Below are positions 31,581 through 42,765 of a stretch of DNA of 64,000 nucleotides, one piece after another; position 1 is the stretch's first letter, and every line of letters starts with the position of its first letter. Under the pieces are notes generated by a model that was not told the origin of the DNA, made no database searches, and saw only the letters and a program-made list of their open reading frames with translations. Source of the stretch: Mesostigma viride (taxonomy: Eukaryota > Streptophyta > Mesostigmatophyceae > Mesostigmatales > Mesostigmataceae); the NCBI GenBank assembly GCA_009746045.1, contig RPFO01000086.1, forward strand, positions 151,732 to 215,731. The letters are read 5' to 3'. The position numbers and the translations under genes were made by a program.

Positions 31581-31853
31581 CATTTGTTGGATTGGGAGAG
31601 GAGACTAATGGGTTTTACACAATGCCTTGTGCTTGGCCTTGCTACCCACACACCTTGCAGGTGCTGAAAGAAAGAGAGGTTGAAGACAATTTACGTGGAA
31701 GAATAAATGGCTTTATTAGAATATAATAGTTGGAGAAGAGCTTGAATGGAGGTTGAATGGAGGTACCTGCCCTTAGGGGGCAGTTTCCTTTTATACCTTT
31801 TAGGCTAGGAAGGATGACATCAGCAATGACATCATCACAGAAGCTTGTAGAAA

Positions 31854-31945
31854 CATCCTAGCATATTCCTAGCATATTCCCAGCATATTCTCAGCATATT
31901 CCAGGAATATTCCTGGCATATTCTTAGAACATTCCTAGAACATTC
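31854..31945 (+). repeat. InsH short tandem repeat (AGCATATTCC)
   Basis: Seven or eight degenerate 10-13 bp units of CTAGCATATTCC type, sliding into AGAACATTCC at the end. Confidence 0.8.
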
Positions 31946-32299
31946 TAGACATGATCCAATGAGCTGGCATAATAGCTAGATGCCAAGTGTCTACGTAATA
32001 ATGTGCCACATAACATGATTAATAAAGTGACACATCTCTTCTCCTTGGAGTGACAAGTGTCATGCAATGAGTCTACCCACTTGTCATCATGTAAGTCATA
32101 ACATGTGTCATCATGAGCTGCCAACACTTGTCAGCTCATGGACCAAACACTTGTCCACTAGGCCATAGCACCACTTGTCAATCAAATACGTGATGCTACT
32201 AGGCTGACTCAGGGTACAAGTCATCCATGTCCAATGTTAATCATCCCACGGTCCTAAATTTAGGACTTTGTCCTAAATCGTCCTAGTGGTCACTATAAC

Positions 32300-32425
32300 C
32301 GAGGTACCGGGGGGGGGGGTCACTATATGGACCGTACCCCATGTGGACCGTACCCGGCATGATGTACCCGACCCGTGGTACCGGCACATGGTACCCGGAT
32401 TCCGTACCCGGGTACCGGGTATAAT
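32300..32425. repeat. InsH GTACC-rich palindromic cluster
   Basis: GGTACCGG, GTACCC and GGGTAC motifs occur about ten times in 125 bp with a G10 run. Self-complementary, non-coding. Confidence 0.7.
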
Positions 32426-32439
32426 GGCGGGAAAGTAGG

Positions 32440-34112
32440 TACCTCGACCAAAAATATAACCGATTTTGGAGCGAAAAAGTGGGTGCGGGAATGAAGTGAG
32501 GTGGATATGGCGACCTGACAATCGTGGCCGGCGTTTTCACGTGCGTTTATCATTTCGGGCGCCCAGTAGCAAAAACGAAAGGTCGTTAGTTATGCTTAAA
32601 GGCTGTGAATATTTTCTGCGCAAGTTTTTATGTGTAGCGCTGTATCACAGCGGCACAACACAAATGGGTCGCAGATCGCCTGCTCGCGGAGGGTCGATTT
32701 TGGCACAAACATGTTAGTGTATTAGCAATGGTGGTGCGAATCAAGCCAGGAAATTTTTGTGGACGATTTTGATAATAGTCTGGAGTTTAGAAACGGAGTA
32801 TTTGACATGGGAGCGCCTGGGCCGTGATATTCTTGCCCGATTTCCATTGTCGACCATGTTTTAGGGACGTTCAGGCTGGGCAGCGAGCGCACCTTATAGG
32901 TCTTCACTTTCGGTATTTCTTGGACCTAGAACGCATCACAAGCGTGGTTTATATCATTGTCGAACCGGTTGGCCAGCTTTGGTGCGCTCAGCTCTCGGAA
33001 AGCTGACCTCGCTGCGGATTTCAGCGACTTTTTTGCAACCATCTGGAATGAGGCGACGTAAGTAGCAGGTAAGTGCCGGGTTGTCCTAGATCATGAGTGT
33101 AACTGGCAACGCTGTCGTGGTGTTTTGAGTCAGCCAGCTATGCCTAAAAAGAGGGGACGCTCTCTGTGCACATAACTGTCACACATAGTTGGTTTACGTC
33201 ATACAATTTTTTACGTCTCTATCTTCGTCGTCCGCTGCAGCTAAAACACACATGCGTAAGAGCAGTTTTACTCATGTGTTAGTTATAAACCATGGTCCTA
33301 TGGCCTGCAGTCGTTCAGGGTGTTCTCAGACAGTATATACAGTATGGTTTACGTGTTACATGCACCCTGAATTCACTCACAAAGCGTTGCATGTTAGCAC
33401 AACGTTGTTTTGTAACTTGATTTGGCTGCATTCATGTGTTAGTTGCAATGCAAATGCAATGTTTTTTCATCGCTGGGTGGTGGCCAGCATGTCCGTGATG
33501 TCAAAGAAGGTTTGGCATATGCTTAGAGAAAGTTTACCGCAAGGGGTGGGCCATGTTCAAGCCGGGCAACCTCAGCAACCATGCAACCCTATATTGCATT
33601 ACCTGCACCATCTGTGACACCGTTAATCACGCGTATATATAGAGGCAGCCACGGCAGGGTATGGCCTTGTTATACGCTGCCCCGCCATCCCAAGGCCTCG
33701 TAGGGTCCCCTAGCGCTTGTAAGATGCTCAAGGGACCGTGTGGATAGCATGGTCATGCGTTGACAATAATTGGTCCTAATGGTCCTAAAACCCACATTTT
33801 GGCCAAATTCGCGCTTTGAGGTCTGGCAGGTGGCAGGGCCCATTCATTCACTAAATGTAATTATTTGACCCCAGGTTTTTGATAGAAACTAAAAAAGTGT
33901 GTTATCTGTCATGGGCACGAATGCCAGGGTCAAATTTTAATGTTTGCATATATATTTTTTAATTCCACTTGGTCCTAAATTTAGGACTTTTACTGGGAAG
34001 ATGGACACCAAGTATAGGACTATGGCACATGAATATTGATCAGCTCATTGAGCCCAATTCATCTAGCTTATCAAAGCTATCAAATTCCCAGTCCATATGG
34101 AATAAATCCAAC
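32440..34112. other. InsH remainder, no gene seen
   Basis: The longest frame (33189-33617, 142 codons) has no recognisable domain. Palindromes built on GTCCTAAATTTAGGAC occur at 32253 (just outside) and 33972. Confidence 0.4.
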
Positions 34113-34483
34113 AAGAAATAAATCAGGCTGGGATATATTGTGGCCAGGTGGATATAATATCCCTAACACCCCCCTTAGCCACATGGGCACAAAGCAAAAG
34201 ATGACTGGGTAGGTGGAATCTCAACACCCCCCTTAACCACATGCTCGTAGCATGCCGTCCAGTTGCTAGCATAGTGCAACTGAAAATGAAGATGCCGTCC
34301 TCGTGAAATGCTTGAAGCTCCAACATGCGGTCATGAGCCGCACTACCGCCACTGATCCGTCCCCCCCGGCAACGCGAATGAGTGTCCTGCCATAGCAGCA
34401 ACGCACTAGCTGCCCATCAATCCTGGATGGCTGATACCCAACCCTTAGTTGGAAAAAGTGCTCTAGATGCGACATTTGGTATC

Positions 34484-34970
34484 GGAGGAGGCAGCTGAGC
34501 CTGCAGTCAAGTCCATGAGGGGATCGGGCCACGGGGGTCCAGCGTCCTCGAGAGGGCCTGAGACCTCTTCAAGGGGTCGAGGAAGGTCCAGGAAGGGACG
34601 TGGCAGAATGGCTGGACGGGGGACACCTCCGAAGTCGGGACCTCCACAGTTCCAGTTTGACTTCAAGAGGGTGGGTGGTCCTCCCAAGGCTGGGCACAGC
34701 AGTGGGACCTCACGGGACATCAGTCAGGTGGAATGTTATTTCTGCCAAGGGAAGGGTCACTTCAGGAATGAGTGTCCCTCGTACCTGAGGCAGGAAGGTC
34801 AGAGCAAGCCAGCTCAGGGTGGCAGCAAGGAGAAGGCTGGTCCATCCCAGGATAAGGGCAAGGGCAAGGCTGCTGATCATTGACTTGAGCCTGCACACAT
34901 CCCTGAACCCTGGAGGGTGCCCCCAGGGGTGTGTGATGTAGCTGCTAGTGACGGCAGTGAGGGGCAGCCC
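34484..34970 (+). CDS. gag: CoF-Y Gag C-terminus (copy of CoF-X), interrupted by L2
   Basis: Starts inside Gag at EEAAEPAVKSMRGSG with no ATG of its own. Contains the Arg/Gly region, the knuckle CYFCQGKGHFRNEC, the conserved TGA at 34881-34883 and the in-frame start of Pol, which is cut at 34970 by L2. Identical by eye to 30780-31266. It is the C-terminal part of a second CoF copy. Confidence 0.85.
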
Positions 34971-35482
34971 TGTTAAAGGGCATGGGGTTATTATTATGGG
35001 GACTTAAATTAATAATTTGTAGGTGGTGAATCATTGCCAACTTAAGCGTCAGGAGCCAGGAAAATTATTTATTACGTCCATATGGTGTGGCTTTCCATGG
35101 CTACCTCAAGGTAGCGTGAACATTGGTAATTATGGTAGGTGAGTGGTGGCGGCGGCCCTGGTATGCGCATGGGCCGACAATGGGTCGATAACGACAGCTG
35201 GTATGTTGGAACATGGTGCATGCGCATGCATGACTCGGTACGGCATGGTATGACATGCACATGACACAATACTATAATCTGGTGAAGATAGTGACCAATG
35301 GTCCTAGTGCCATTGTACAACTTGGCACATAGTCATAGTGTCCGTTCACGTAGGACAAATCCCACTTAGGTACTACTATCCGAGCATATCTATTTGTTAA
35401 TTAGGGCTCGAATACAGTTGCCCGTATTATAGATTTCTGCACGGTCAGCATAATGGGCATATTCAAGACAGGATTCTTGACA
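34971..35482 (+). repeat. L2 LTR, first copy (512 bp)
   Basis: Begins TGTTAAAGGGCATGGGG and ends GATTCTTGACA. Same as 37136-37647. Confidence 0.92.
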
Positions 35483-37135
35483 CCCTCCTTGCACATGATG
35501 CTGTCTATAAATACAAATGCTAGATCCTGGGCGAGGGTAGTCGGGTACCTAAGTGGATTCCCTCCTTACACGACACCCTGGTCTTGATATAAAACAGCAA
35601 GAAAAATGAGGGCAAGGTTGTGTAGCCCCATATTGTCACATGGAGTGCGCCACACGAGGGTGGAGCCAAACTGGAAACAGGCTCTTAAACTGTAAAGACT
35701 GGTTGCTCAGTGTTGAGTCTGGATGCAGACTGTAGCCGGTACTGGTTGATGCCAGGGTTGCAGCTGGAAACGTTGGGTACTGTACTGGTAGCTGCTGGTA
35801 AACCGGTGACGTCAGCTGTTGTGTGTGCACACACGATCTATGCTGTGTGTGGGTACAGTTTCTTGTGTGGTGCTGGTAGTGCTACTTTGACCTGCTTGCC
35901 AACGGGTTTTGGTGCAACTTACTGCAACTACTACAAGGTGAACTGTGACGTGAGGATGTAGAGCTGGTTGCTGGACTGCTACTTGCTAGCTAGACAAGTG
36001 CGTGCAGCTGACTGCAGCTACTATCTACTCTACGCCTGTGGTGGAGAGTCATGCATGTGCTGCTGGGTGCTACTACTTCTCCTTGCTGGCTAGGCAAGTG
36101 TGGGTAGCTGCCTGCATGGACTATGCAGTGTACTCTGTTCCTGCTGGTGTTGCCTGCTGTGCTTGTTGATGCCAGTGTGGTGGTGCTGATGGGACTGTGC
36201 TGTTACTGCTGCCTACATTATGGGGCAACTGGTTGCTAGTGGGTGTCTAGTGCTGGCACGTGATAATGCAACTAGCTGTTACTGCTGCTAGTGGTGCCTG
36301 CAACTAGTTAAATGTGACTGAATTATAAAACTGCAACTAGTGCTGAAAACAACGTGGGGGTTAGTGAGCACCCTCCTTAGTGTGGTGTGCAGCTGTGTCA
36401 GCAGGCTGGCCTTGAGAGCAGGACCCAGGGAATGTTCCCCTTTTTCTTGGAAACTTGGAGCATGGCAGGCTCTGGGCTCTTGAAGTGATGACCGTTTAAA
36501 AAGAATTCCGGTTTAAAAGAATGCGCCCAAAAGAATGTTGATGCCACGCGAAATGGTGCCGGTACAAAAGAAAGACCGGTTCTCATGAAAAATTCTTGAG
36601 GTAAACAGCTCCGCCGATTTCTCGTCGATGCTCACAGCTCGCGCGGCTCAGTGGGAGCCCGTCAGTGACCCCGCGCCGATTGAACGCACTGCACTCGGCC
36701 AAAAAATGTGCTGCCAGGTAAAAAATCACTGGCGCTGCCTGGAACCAGAGCCGGCACCTTTTGAGTGCCAGGCTTCAGTGCCGACGTCCCCATCACCGAA
36801 ATGTTGGCGTTTGATCAGTTTCGGGCATATATAAGTATAAAAGCGTAGATCTGGCCTGCGCACCGGAGCTTGGGAAATTCTTGACGGATTTTAGCGACGG
36901 TAGGTGTCACCCCGAATATTTGGTGTTACCACACATTGAAGTAAGTCGATTGAAAGCCTTGAATTTCACGGTAGCATCTGCGCCATAATCATGGTCGTAT
37001 CAAGTACAAGAATTCGACCAAGCTGCTCCGTATATGAAAATATAAACTATGATCAAGGCGCTCAATAAAATGTGAGCTGCCGCTTAGAGGTTGGTTAATT
37101 CCGTTGAAAGATCTTGCCCCGGACCTCCGATGCCA
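35483..37135. other. L2 internal region, non-coding
   Basis: No ORF longer than about 83 codons and no recognisable domain. 35990-36330 is low-complexity with recurring GCTGCTAGTG, CTGCAACTAGT and GGTTGCTGG phrases. Confidence 0.6.
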
Positions 37136-37647
37136 TGTTAAAGGGCATGGGGTTATTATTATGGGGACTTAAATTAATAATTTGTAGGTGGTGAATCATT
37201 GCCAACTTAAGCGTCAGGAGCCAGGAAAATTATTTATTACGTCCATATGGTGTGGCTTTCCATGGCTACCTCAAGGTAGCGTGAACATTGGTAATTATGG
37301 TAGGTGAGTGGTGGCGGCGGCCCTGGTATGCGCATGGGCCGACAATGGGTCGATAACGACAGCTGGTATGTTGGAACATGGTGCATGCGCATGCATGACT
37401 CGGTACGGCATGGTATGACATGCACATGACACAATACTATAATCTGGTGAAGATAGTGACCAATGGTCCTAGTGCCATTGTACAACTTGGCACATAGTCA
37501 TAGTGTCCGTTCACGTAGGACAAATCCCACTTAGGTACTACTATCCGAGCATATCTATTTGTTAATTAGGGCTCGAATACAGTTGCCCGTATTATAGATT
37601 TCTGCACGGTCAGCATAATGGGCATATTCAAGACAGGATTCTTGACA
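37136..37647 (+). repeat. L2 LTR, second copy (512 bp)
   Basis: Direct repeat of 34971-35482. Followed by CoF-Y coding sequence. Confidence 0.92.
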
Positions 37648-38256
37648 AGCTCCATGCTCTAGTGAAAGAGCCCATTGGACACGATGGGGCAAGCTTGGTT
37701 ACCACAGAGAGTATGCCAGCTGTAGCTGCAGTGGTTACTCGCCAACGTGCCCGCCATGGCGGTGCTGAGCCTGAGGTAGGACCTGGTGCTGTGGACCCAG
37801 GTGGATCTCAGAAGCATTCTGACCGTGCAGGACTGGCACAGGATGGTCAGGATGAGGATAGGGCTGGAGACAGTCTGACAGGCACGACCCTGGTGCCTCC
37901 TGTACATAAGGGATCTGTACATACCTTGAGTGCTAATAATGACAATAAAAGATTTTCTCTCTTGTATGACATTGCCTCAAGGTTGCATACCATGTTTGGC
38001 CATGCAGCTCAGTCTTTGCAAGTTGCTAGACGGCTGGGAGGAAGTGAGTTGTACTCCATTTGCCAACAGGTTGCTCAAGCTTGCAGGTGCAGGCTAGTTG
38101 CTAGAAAGCCCAAGCAGTCTCATGCCAGGTCTCCTATTTTGCAGCCAGGCCATGTGCAGGTAGATATTCAGAGAATCAGGGGTTTGAAGCTGCTGGTGGC
38201 AGTGGACAGATATACCAAGTACAAGACCCTAGAGATCCTGCCTGACATGGAGAAGC
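37648..38256 (+). CDS. pol: CoF-Y Pol: linker, pre-integrase zinc domain, start of integrase
   Basis: Resumes after L2 with HALVKEPIGHDGASL, passes the point where CoF-X breaks off (FSLLYDI) and enters the zinc domain LHTMFGHAAQ ... ACRCRLV. The first catalytic Asp is in VQVDIQRIR, then AVDRYTKYKTLEILPDMEK. The frame is cut at 38256 by the CoE 3' LTR; GAAGC (38252-38256) would be the CoE target duplication. The rest of CoF would lie beyond the right edge of the window. Nearly identical to the same region of CoE. Confidence 0.86.
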
Positions 38257-38951
38257 AGTTAACGTTTTTATAAACGCAATGTGTAGGATATGGTTGCAAT
38301 GCAGCAATGTGTGAATATGGTTGGAAACGGAGCTTTGTTAAAATTGGATAATGTTACAGCGCTCACACACTTGAGGCTTGTACAAGAGTTTGCCAAGTCA
38401 AGGCAACACACGTGAGGCGGGCTCGCAAGAGATGCCCAATTGGCACTGGCCTATTCTTTATATACTTGTGCACTGTGCTTGCTAGTCCTGAGCAGCCTAG
38501 GAGGCCTGCTCAGTAATAACACTCCCGGTACAGTATTCACTACCTGTACAGCGCCCAGTTCCTATACAGTAGGTCTGCCATACAGGTACAGTGACCACAG
38601 AGCACAGTCCACAGTGACTATTGCATCTGCACCTAGAAGTCCAGGACTAAGCCTGCGGTACCAATAGACCACAGGTTAAGGTTCCTATTTCCTGCGTATG
38701 ACGTATTAATCCAATACCGTCGTAGGTGCAGCACCTAATTCCTGTCAGCCCAGGAATTACTGTCGACAACATATGTCGTCGGCAAATATTCACGTCCGAC
38801 TTAGACGAACAGCCGGCTCGCGCTCGCGCGCGACCGGGAAGTCGGAACGCCATAACTTTCTTGATACTTGTCGGAATGAACTCATTCCGGTGCCGCTGGA
38901 ATCGCAGAGATATGCCGAATCGAGAACACGCCAATGCGCTTGGCGTTAACT
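38257..38951 (-). repeat. CoE 3' LTR (695 bp)
   Basis: Plus-strand edges AGTTAACG ... CGTTAACT form an 8-bp inverted terminus. On the minus strand it is preceded by the purine tract AAGAAAAGAAAGG (about 38955-38970). The partner is not in the window, so the edges rest on the termini, the purine tract and the break in CoF. Confidence 0.78.
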
Positions 38952-39718
38952 CCAATCCTTTCTTTTCTTGAGCTGTAGCAGCTCACACAAGTCTACATAC
39001 AAACACACACAATGGGTACTGGACATCCTCCCCGACTACAAGTCACAACCCGCTGGGCATGACAGCCAGCTTGGATTCCTTATTATATGTACATAGCACC
39101 CATACTGGTTCAGGAGCACAAACAAATTACAATGAGTCCCTATCCCTTCACGGGAGGCTCGTTGTGTTACCCATGTACAAGAGGTTGGCCAACTGTGGCA
39201 GCCCATAGGTGTTCAGCTAAGAACTTGAGAAGTATGTACAACCTTCAGGACCTTAATATATATTAGGCGAAACCCCACAGATCACCCACAACAGCTCATC
39301 AGAAAACATTGCTGACCCCCAGACGGGAGTCGGCGCCGGTCTGCTGCCCCTTATCGAACCAGACACAACATCTACGCGAAGCACATGCAAAACACAAGCT
39401 CCTATACTCAGTCCAACCGTGGAAAAATCAGGGGACCTGTCGCCACCTCACCAGCATGGTGGATGGGTCAGCCAGTCCGTGATGGGTCAGCCACTCCGCC
39501 TTAAGACGGCACCAGGGAATCGAACCCCGCCCATAAACCACAGATCTGGGGAAACCTCAGACTGAGATGAAAACCCCAGATGGACATCTCTCCATCAGAG
39601 ACAATGTCAGACATTCCCACACCAGAGACATGTCTCACCCCTCAAGGTGTGCTCAGGATTATGTACAATCAAGCTCCCAGCCTGATATCCAGAGACTTAA
39701 GCACCCAGCTCTCAGCTT
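38952..39718 (-). other. CoE 3' untranslated region
   Basis: 767 bp, close in length to the CoA equivalent (775 bp) and sharing its T-arm-like GGTTCGATTCCCTGG (complement at 39508-39523) and the GGTGAGGTGGCGACAGG stretch (complement near 39437). No ORF. Confidence 0.7.
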
Positions 39719-40506
39719 TTAGACAGAAAGACCGACTTGACAGTCAGCATTCATGAGCTTCCTCAGTACATTGTACTGGGCTGGGGCCTTGTGTGGCAGC
39801 TTGGTCAATGCATCAGCAGGGTTCTCCTCGCCAGGGATATGCTTCAAGTCAACCAAACTGGCCAACTCCTTCAGCTTAACAAATAATCCAGGTCCCGGCT
39901 TCTGGCCAGCTGCTTGTGAACAAACTGGACCATACCCATGCTGTCTGTTAGCAACAACGTCTCCATCTGCAAGGTCCAAGGGGGAACTGAAGCCAGCTCC
40001 TTTATGTACAAGCTGGACTGGATCCCCTCGCATATGGCCCTGCATTCTGCCACATCTGAACTGACACAGACCCTCTTCTGTAGTCTGCTGTACCAGCTGA
40101 ACAAACTTGCCCTGCTCTGATAAAAAGCAAACAGAGCAGCAGATCTCCCCCTGACCTTGGTAACCTGGCGAGCATCCATGGAACTGTCAACAAAGATCTC
40201 CAAGGTGATAGGCTGGGCAAAGTCAATCCCAGACAAAATTAAATCAGGGGTACCCTCCACCAATCGGGCTATTACTCGAGGCTTCTCATCCTCAAGCACC
40301 TCATCAGGCATTCTGCTATGGACCATCAAAGACGGACCACAGATGCTGGCAAACCAGGCCCACATGCCTCTCAACTCAGGTCCTGCAGCCTGGGTGATCT
40401 TCTCTGGCAAGGCCTTCACAATGGTCTGTTTATAATCTCCTCCAGCCTGAAGCCTGATACTCCACTCCCGGCCCATCCCTCCTGAACAGGGTAGCCTGCA
40501 TTCCAC
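39719..40506 (-). CDS. pol: CoE RT C-terminus and RNase H (frame change inside)
   Basis: Continues the RT from 40430. Sequence in the element sense: QAGGDYKQTI, VHSRMPDEVLEDE, RNase H FVDSSMDARQ, SSDVAECRA, LTDSMGMV, then after a frame change near 39890 ENPADALTKLP and the stop at 39719. The first change (near 40475) lies at a G-rich run. All RNase H acidic positions seen in CoA are present. Matches CoA 17540-18280 closely. Confidence 0.87.
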
Positions 40507-41872
40507 AGAACACTACAGGCTTGTTGGGCTCCTGCCACAGCTCCTTGCCCAGTGAAAACTTGCCACTGATGACAGGAATAAACTTCTTCAGCCAGGTAGT
40601 GGGGGCTAGCAAATGCAGATCATCTCCATGCAAACTAGCATACACTGGCAGACCCTCCCATTGGGCCAGCAGCAAACAGGGATCAACTGAAGACACTCTC
40701 AAGCCACACTCACTGATCAGAGCTTCCTGCAGCGTGAGTCTCCAGATGATTGGGCTCGACCTGAGTCCTTCCAGGCCCTTCAGAATAACCAGGAAATGTT
40801 GATGCAGCTCCAGCTTCCAGATAGCAGGCACCTCAACACAGTAAGGCTCATCCTGCTTCCACACCCTCCTGGCCACTTCTGGATCAGATTTTAAAAATGC
40901 CCTCTTGAAGTCCAGCAGCACTGATGACATAGCTGCTCCCCTGTTCAGCAACCCCACGTAGAGACATAGCAAAATTCTCCATGTGTCGTGTAACATCCCT
41001 GGCGTGTACAGCTCCTCTCCTGGCAGACTCCCCGTGCCGTAATACTCATTCAGGACAGGCCTGACATGGGGCACTGATACCTCATCCACAACCTTCCTCT
41101 TCAGCACAAATCTCAAAGCAAGCTTCCTTGATGCTGGGGGACGCCTGTCTGTTGGTGCAGCACACTCAAACTGCAACCACTCCTCCAATGCCTTGGAGAA
41201 GGCGAGCTTCCAAGCCTCAAACAAAGTAGGCGAGCTCATCTCTTGGACTAGCTGGTCATATGTCAAAGGAGAGTGTGCAGCAAGGCTCCTGTGAGTTATG
41301 CCAATACTGCTGGGGTGCAACACAGCTGGAATCACCAAACTGGCTGCTGGGGGCACCTCCCCTTCATCCCATTTTACACCCTTGACCGGCTTGGCCCTGC
41401 ACCTGACTGGAAATGTTGTCCTGAAATTTTCTAGGGGAATCATCCCCCAGCCATCTCTTCTCAGAGCTGTAGCTCTGATAGAAATCCCAGGATTGCCCGG
41501 AAAATTCTGACCCAAAATCACAGGGCCATCATAGTCCTCTAGGACAAGGAAGGTCACATCCACACCCATGACAGGGGCAGTAACCTCTCCCAACACCCTT
41601 AGATGCGTCCTACCACTGAAATCAGACACCCAGGGGCAACTTGGTTCTCCGACCAGCAGTTCTCCTGTATGCTGAGGTCCCATGACAGAAACCTGTGCAT
41701 TGGTATCTATCTCCATGGCAGCTACCTCAGGTTCATCCAACTGGACAAGCTTGGACACCTTAGGCTCCTTCTTGGCTCTTTGCAAAGCCTGTACAATATC
41801 TGATAGACGCACACCCCTAGGCCTGGTGTCGGGCCGTTCTGGAGGTGCAGCCTGTCCGCCTGCTTGCCCAAC
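40430..41872 (-). CDS. pol: CoE protease-like domain and reverse transcriptase
   Basis: One frame from the CoC insertion point to near 40450. The protease-like segment MEIDTNAQVSVMG (Asp codon 41705-41707) has D-T-N, then DGPVILGQNF. RT: LDFKRAFLKS (motif A), LKGLEGLRSSPIIW, VDPCLLL and catalytic HGDD at 40619-40630. The segment past 41873 in the same frame belongs to the CoC LTR. Upstream, across CoC, integrase ends with TAG at 59852 and this frame runs on in a different register, so a frame change separates integrase from protease here as in CoA. Confidence 0.9.
   Translation of the reverse strand, partial: VGQAGGQAAPPERPDTRPRGVRLSDIVQALQRAKKEPKVSKLVQLDEPEVAAMEIDTNAQVSVMGPQHTGELLVGEPSCPWVSDFSGRTHLRVLGEVTAPVMGVDVTFLVLEDYDGPVILGQNFPGNPGISIRATALRRDGWGMIPLENFRTTFPVRCRAKPVKGVKWDEGEVPPAASLVIPAVLHPSSIGITHRSLAAHSPLTYDQLVQEMSSPTLFEAWKLAFSKALEEWLQFECAAPTDRRPPASRKLALRFVLKRKVVDEVSVPHVRPVLNEYYGTGSLPGEELYTPGMLHDTWRILLCLYVGLLNRGAAMSSVLLDFKRAFLKSDPEVARRVWKQDEPYCVEVPAIWKLELHQHFLVILKGLEGLRSSPIIWRLTLQEALISECGLRVSSVDPCLLLAQWEGLPVYASLHGDDLHLLAPTTWLKKFIPVISGKFSLGKELWQEPNKPVVFCGMQATLFRRDGPGVEYQASGWRRL
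41868..41872. other. CoC target-site duplication (CCAAC)
   Basis: CCAAC here and at 59839-59843, exactly outside the two 520-bp LTRs. Confidence 0.9.
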
Positions 41873-42392
41873 AGTTATAGCACTCGTGCAATGGATGCGA
41901 ACGTGTGTTTGATTATGCAATGGCTGGCATATATCAATCCATGCAAGCTTGCCAAGCTGGATTGCATGGGCACGTAGGTTAGGGTAACCTAGCTATCCTG
42001 TACTAGTGCTAACCAATGAGGTGCTGGCTCCGTCCAGCTAGATCTACTCCAGCTAGGACTGATACGATGCCCACAGGCACCGGCTGCCTAACAGCACTAC
42101 GTGGATGGTCCTGGACCTCCCCTAGGACCTCCGTACAGGACTAGCACTGCAACCACCTTGTGGTCTGCATCACAGCTCATAAACCCTACCACGTGAATAC
42201 CCACGTGCGTGTGCCCTACATATCTCAGTGCTAATATCTAGCACCCACGTGCCCAATATGGCACGTGCGGATCTAAACCCTAGTAGAGATATGTCCAGTG
42301 TACTACACCACCGTCCATGTCCGTATCCCACTTGGGAGACGGGGACAACGCCACGTGTACTGATAGTCTAGGCCTGAAGTCCTAGAATAACT
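41873..42392 (-). repeat. CoC 3' LTR (520 bp)
   Basis: Plus edges AGTTAT ... ATAACT. I see two differences from 59319-59838 (near 42058 and 42359). Preceded in the element sense by the purine tract AAAGAAAAGTAATAATGGG. Confidence 0.93.
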
Positions 42393-42765
42393 CCCATTAT
42401 TACTTTTCTTTGGGGAGTGAGGGGAAGACTCTTCCCACAACCCACTCATATGCCAACCACTACTGATAAGCAAGGTTCCCACAGGGACAACCAGGACACT
42501 GAAAGAGATGCATTTATAAAAGCGCCCATAGCTCCTCCGTGTTGGATACAACATCCCCACTGGTTGGGTGCCTGTGTTAGGAAAACCATTGCAGAAAAAT
42601 ATGACCACACGTTTTATTGACAAAGAACAAGCCATCAATAAAGGAGGACCCTTCTGACCTCAATCTTTAATGACGCAAAGAGAGTCTTACGGGTGGGACA
42701 CTTCAGACCCTGCCACCCCATGACCACCCTCCTATCTGGTGCTAATAGCCCTAGGCTGAGGCACT
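42393..42765 (-). other. CoC 3' untranslated region
   Basis: 373 bp with the purine tract next to the LTR (42393-42415). Nothing else recognised. Confidence 0.6.

Larger units (their letters stand above)
31581..34483. mobile_element. InsH: unclassified 2.9-kb insertion
   Basis: Starts TGTTGGATT at the break in CoF-X; a matching inverted AATCCAACA ends near 34113, typical of LTR termini, but I find no direct-repeat LTR pair. The remaining 34114-34483 contains two plant-Copia-like purine tract complements (AACACCCCCCTTA at about 34168 and 34226) and ends ATTTGGTATCGG, close to the initiator-Met tRNA primer site TGGTATCAGAGC. No coding region is supported. It may be a mosaic of LTR-element remains. 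Confidence 0.45.
34971..37647 (+). mobile_element. L2: small non-autonomous LTR element (2.7 kb)
   Basis: Two 512-bp LTRs (identical at all positions compared), TGTTAA...TTGACA termini, and an internal 1.65 kb with no gag or pol. Target duplication AGCCC (34966-34970) versus AGCTC (37648-37652), one mismatch. Inserted in the Pol linker of CoF-Y. It must be mobilised in trans. No close tRNA primer match is seen right after the first LTR. Confidence 0.87.

Noticed and set aside
33189-33617. 142-codon ORF in InsH
   Set aside because: No domain, Cys/Ser/His-rich random appearance, no homologue in the window.
34971-37647. L2 as an autonomous retrotransposon
   Set aside because: The interior is only 1.65 kb and has no gag or pol frame.
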